Source: Ignavibacteriota bacterium
GTDB lineage: Bacteria; Bacteroidota; Ignavibacteria; UBA10030; SZUA-254
Assembly (NCBI GenBank): GCA_016191715.1
Contig: JACPVN010000204.1
Location: 1 to 7,728, forward strand
Direction: 5' to 3'
Length of the DNA stretch: 7,728 bases
The notes below the pieces were generated by a model that was not told the origin of the DNA, did not search any database, and saw only the letters and a program-made list of their open reading frames with translations. The position numbers and the translations under genes were made by a program. Of this stretch, positions 5,793 to 7,728 are shown one piece after another (the stretch's first letter is position 1; every line of letters starts with the position of its first letter).

Positions 5793-6641
5793 TCAATTAT
5801 CATACATCATCTTCAACAACTTCGTCAGCGTCTCTTTCATCTCTTTTCGGTGAACAACCAAATCAACAAAGCCGTGTTCGAGTTGGAACTCGGAGCGTTG
5901 AAATCCTTCGGGCAAATCTTTTCCTGTCGCTTGCTTGATGACACGGGGACCTGCAAAGCCAATCAGCGCGCCCGGCTCGGCAACATTGATATCGCCGAGC
6001 ATCGCGTAGCTTGCGGTTGTCCCGCCTGTTGTCGGGTCCGTCATCATGGAAATGTAGGGGATGCCCGCTTCATGAAGTTGCGCAAGTTTCGCGCTCGTCT
6101 TTGCAAGTTGCATCAGCGAGAGTGCGGCTTCCATCATACGCGCGCCGCCGCTTGATGAAACAATGATAAGCGGTTTCTTCTCCTTCAATGCACGGTCGGT
6201 TGCGCGGGCAATTTTCTCGCCCACCACCGAGCCCATGCTTCCGCCGATGAAACTGAAATCCATAATTGCGACTACGAGTTCGATGCCGTTCATCGTTCCG
6301 GTTCCGGTGCGTACGGCATCGTTCAGTTCCGTCTTGCGGATTGCGTCTTTGATGCGGTCTTTATATTTCTTCGTGTCGGTAAATTCGAGCGGGTCGGTGG
6401 AGCGCATTTTCTTGTCCATCTCCTTGAACGAGTTCTCGTCGAGCAGGACATTGATGTACTCCTTGCTTCCGATGCGGAAATGGTAGTTGCATTTCAAACA
6501 GACAAACGATTGCTGTTCGAGTTGCTTGCGGTGAATAATTTCGCCGCACCCGTCGCACTTTGTCCACAAACCGTCGGGGACTTCCTTGCGCGGGTATTCG
6601 GGCGTTTCAATACTTTTCTTTGAGCGTCTAAACCAAGCCAT
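5793..6641 (-). CDS. accD: Acetyl-CoA carboxylase carboxyltransferase subunit beta
   Basis: Encodes 282 residues, near the usual AccD length. AccD pairs with AccA to transfer the carboxyl group from carboxybiotin on AccB to acetyl-CoA, giving malonyl-CoA for fatty-acid synthesis. The N-terminal zinc ribbon is intact: CDGC (29-32) and CLKC (48-51). The carboxyltransferase core shows GSMGSVVGEKIARA (134-147), SSSGGARMMEA (162-172), TDPTTGGTTASYAMLGD (201-217) and GFAGPRVI (228-235), the crotonase-fold oxyanion and CoA-binding regions. ATG at 6641 gives the standard MAWF start and lies 9 bp after the tsaB stop, so it is probably co-transcribed with tsaE and tsaB. The ribosome site is weak, as expected for an internal operon gene. 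accA is not in the window. Confidence 0.97.
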   Translation of the reverse strand: MAWFRRSKKSIETPEYPRKEVPDGLWTKCDGCGEIIHRKQLEQQSFVCLKCNYHFRIGSKEYINVLLDENSFKEMDKKMRSTDPLEFTDTKKYKDRIKDAIRKTELNDAVRTGTGTMNGIELVVAIMDFSFIGGSMGSVVGEKIARATDRALKEKKPLIIVSSSGGARMMEAALSLMQLAKTSAKLAQLHEAGIPYISMMTDPTTGGTTASYAMLGDINVAEPGALIGFAGPRVIKQATGKDLPEGFQRSEFQLEHGFVDLVVHRKEMKETLTKLLKMMYDN

Positions 6642-6650
6642 GTTCTTATG

Positions 6651-7397
6651 TTAAATTTTTGTCTGTGCAGTCGTAAAGAATTCCTTTACGTACATCGGCT
6701 CGAGCGAAGCAAGTTCGGCAACGATTCCTTGTGCCAACAACTTTTCGCCAATGAGTCCGACTGCGGCAGAGCGGCATTTCTGCTGTTCAGCCGGCAGAAA
6801 GATACAACGCTCAATGTTTGACTCCAAATGTTCAAGATGCGCCCTGAATTTTGTTGACGCATCGCCCAAAATAAATACTTTTTTATGCTCAGGAAGCAAT
6901 TCCACAATCTTCTCAACAGAAATCGCCCCCACAGGACGAACTTCTACAAGTTCGCTTCCTTTTCGTTGATAGAGTGCAACGTATGCTTCGGCTCGTCGGG
7001 CATCGAGCATTGGCAAAACAAAATCATTTTCCTGTGCGAAGTTATCACTCAAAACATTCCAAGCCAATGCCTGAAGAGTCAGAACGGGAACGAGCGGTTT
7101 GTTCCACGCATAGCACAATCCTTTTGCCACACTCAAACCAATACGGAGTCCGGTGAAGGAGCCGGGACCAACCGAAATTGCAACAGCATCGGGAATAACA
7201 CGTGTAACCACTTTGGTGATTGGTGATTGGTGATTGGTGAGTAGTGAGTTGCCTGTAGTCAGTAACTCGTCAATCAGCGAAAGGAGTTTTTCTGAATGAA
7301 CATGCGGTTCGTTCAACGATAATTCTGAAATAATTTTTCCATTGGAGACGAGCGCGGCGGCGCAGACATTGGTTGCAGTTTCGATTGCAAGTATCAT
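6651..7397 (-). CDS. tsaB: tRNA t6A modification protein TsaB
   Basis: Encodes 248 residues with an ASKHA-type fold. TsaB is the scaffold partner of TsaD, and with TsaE it supports transfer of threonylcarbamoyl to A37 of ANN-decoding tRNAs. Visible hallmarks: MILAIETATN (1-10), HSEKLLSLIDELL (34-46), VGPGSFTGLRIGLSVAKGL (76-94) and LPMLDARRAEAYVALY (128-143); near the C-terminus is LEPMYVKEF (232-240). The ATG overlaps the tsaE stop by 4 bp (ATGA at 7397-7394). The loop between the LLTT segment and VGPGSF is about a dozen residues longer than in E. coli TsaB, by memory of that protein, and coincides with a 7-bp tandem repeat encoding about residues 50-61. The frame and all core motifs remain intact, so the protein is expected to be functional. 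Confidence 0.95.
   Translation of the reverse strand: MILAIETATNVCAAALVSNGKIISELSLNEPHVHSEKLLSLIDELLTTGNSLLTNHQSPITKVVTRVIPDAVAISVGPGSFTGLRIGLSVAKGLCYAWNKPLVPVLTLQALAWNVLSDNFAQENDFVLPMLDARRAEAYVALYQRKGSELVEVRPVGAISVEKIVELLPEHKKVFILGDASTKFRAHLEHLESNIERCIFLPAEQQKCRSAAVGLIGEKLLAQGIVAELASLEPMYVKEFFTTAQTKI
7215..7249. repeat. 7-bp tandem repeat inside tsaB
   Basis: Five consecutive 7-mers on the plus strand: GGTGATT three times, then GGTGAGT and AGTGAGT. They fall wholly inside tsaB and encode about residues 50-61 (NSLLTNHQSPIT). Because 7 is not a multiple of 3, gain or loss of one unit would shift the reading frame. The two diverged units at one end suggest an older, decaying array. Confidence 0.85.
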
Positions 7398-7728
7398 CGT
7401 GTTGTTCTGTCATTTATTCTATTGATGGAAATTTCCCGTTCATTTTCCGTTTCTCCGAGTCGGAAGTGAACGTCGTATCGTTTCTGAGGGAGAAGTCCAT
7501 CCGCTTTCTCCGCCCACTCAATCAAACAAATGGCGTCACTGTTCGTGTACTCTTCAAAGCCGAGTTCATACAATTCATCGAGCGAGTTGATGCGGTACAA
7601 ATCGAAATGATAGATAAGTGTATTACCGGAGTTGTACATGTTGATGATGGTAAACGTCGGACTTGCAACATGTTCTCGCACACCAAGCGCTTCACAAATT
7701 CCCTTGATGAACCGCGTCTTCCCCGAAC
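7394..7728 (-). CDS. tsaE: tRNA t6A ATPase TsaE, N-terminus beyond window
   Basis: Partial: the C-terminal 110 residues are present and the frame runs off the right edge. The first visible residues, SGKTRFIKGICEALG, are the end of a Walker A motif (SGKT) plus the following helix, so the real start lies upstream; a GTG at 7681 is internal. Other TsaE hallmarks are VASPTFTIINMY (switch-like region), a strand with HFDLYRI, LDELYELGFEEY, and CLIEWAEKADGLLP (Walker B-like segment). TsaE is the ATPase that resets the TsaB-TsaD complex in t6A synthesis. Its stop overlaps the tsaB ATG by 4 bp, giving translational coupling with its functional partner. Confidence 0.93.
   Translation of the reverse strand, partial: SGKTRFIKGICEALGVREHVASPTFTIINMYNSGNTLIYHFDLYRINSLDELYELGFEEYTNSDAICLIEWAEKADGLLPQKRYDVHFRLGETENEREISINRINDRTTR

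Noticed and set aside
7394..7681. GTG at 7681 as the start of TsaE
   Set aside because: The frame continues upstream with SGKT of a Walker A motif, so the gene starts outside the window.

Overview
This window appears to come from a bacterium of the Ignavibacteria/Chlorobi side of the Bacteroidota (FCB group). The main clue is a secreted protein with a C-terminal type IX secretion sorting domain containing the 'NYPNPFNPST' motif, which is common in Ignavibacteria-type genomes. The gram-negative envelope genes (ExbB/ExbD/TonB and an outer-membrane beta-barrel protein) and a dispersed GTCATTGCG-type palindromic repeat agree with this. The lineage is an inference from motifs, not a database match. 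Every gene I can support lies on the minus strand, so transcription runs from high to low coordinates.

Right part, 7728 to 5793: a compact housekeeping cluster, tsaE (cut by the window edge), tsaB and accD. TsaE and TsaB belong to the machinery that makes the t6A modification on tRNA. AccD is the carboxyltransferase beta subunit of acetyl-CoA carboxylase, the first step of fatty-acid synthesis. tsaE and tsaB overlap by 4 bp, and tsaB and accD are 9 bp apart, so this is probably one operon. tsaB carries an in-frame 7-bp tandem repeat that appears to have lengthened a loop of the protein.

Middle part, 5711 to 2566: looser and more AT-rich, with single genes. In transcription order these are a T9SS-exported protein of unknown function, a complete arginase (arginine to ornithine plus urea), an unrecognised 117-residue membrane-anchored or exported protein, two tiny single-span membrane proteins (44 and 51 residues; the second resembles MetS-type small subunits of NSS transporters), and a 139-residue cytosolic protein with a TerB-like pattern. 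Two palindromic repeat structures flank the TerB-like gene: a long hairpin at 3011-3102 and a cloverleaf-shaped repeat at 2372-2480.

Left part, 2303 to 1: an envelope energy-transduction operon, exbB-exbD-tonB, with 4-bp stop/start overlaps (ATGA, then TTGA), followed 23 bp later by an outer-membrane beta-barrel protein that runs off the left edge. ExbB and ExbD would use the proton motive force to drive the TonB-like protein, which spans the periplasm to contact an outer-membrane partner. The beta-barrel gene in the same operon may belong to the same envelope process, but the sequence does not show that it is the partner.

No rRNA, tRNA, CRISPR array, transposase or phage gene was seen. The most interesting items are the pair of very small membrane proteins with a hairpin over the second start, the repeat-expanded loop in TsaB, and the cloverleaf repeat.
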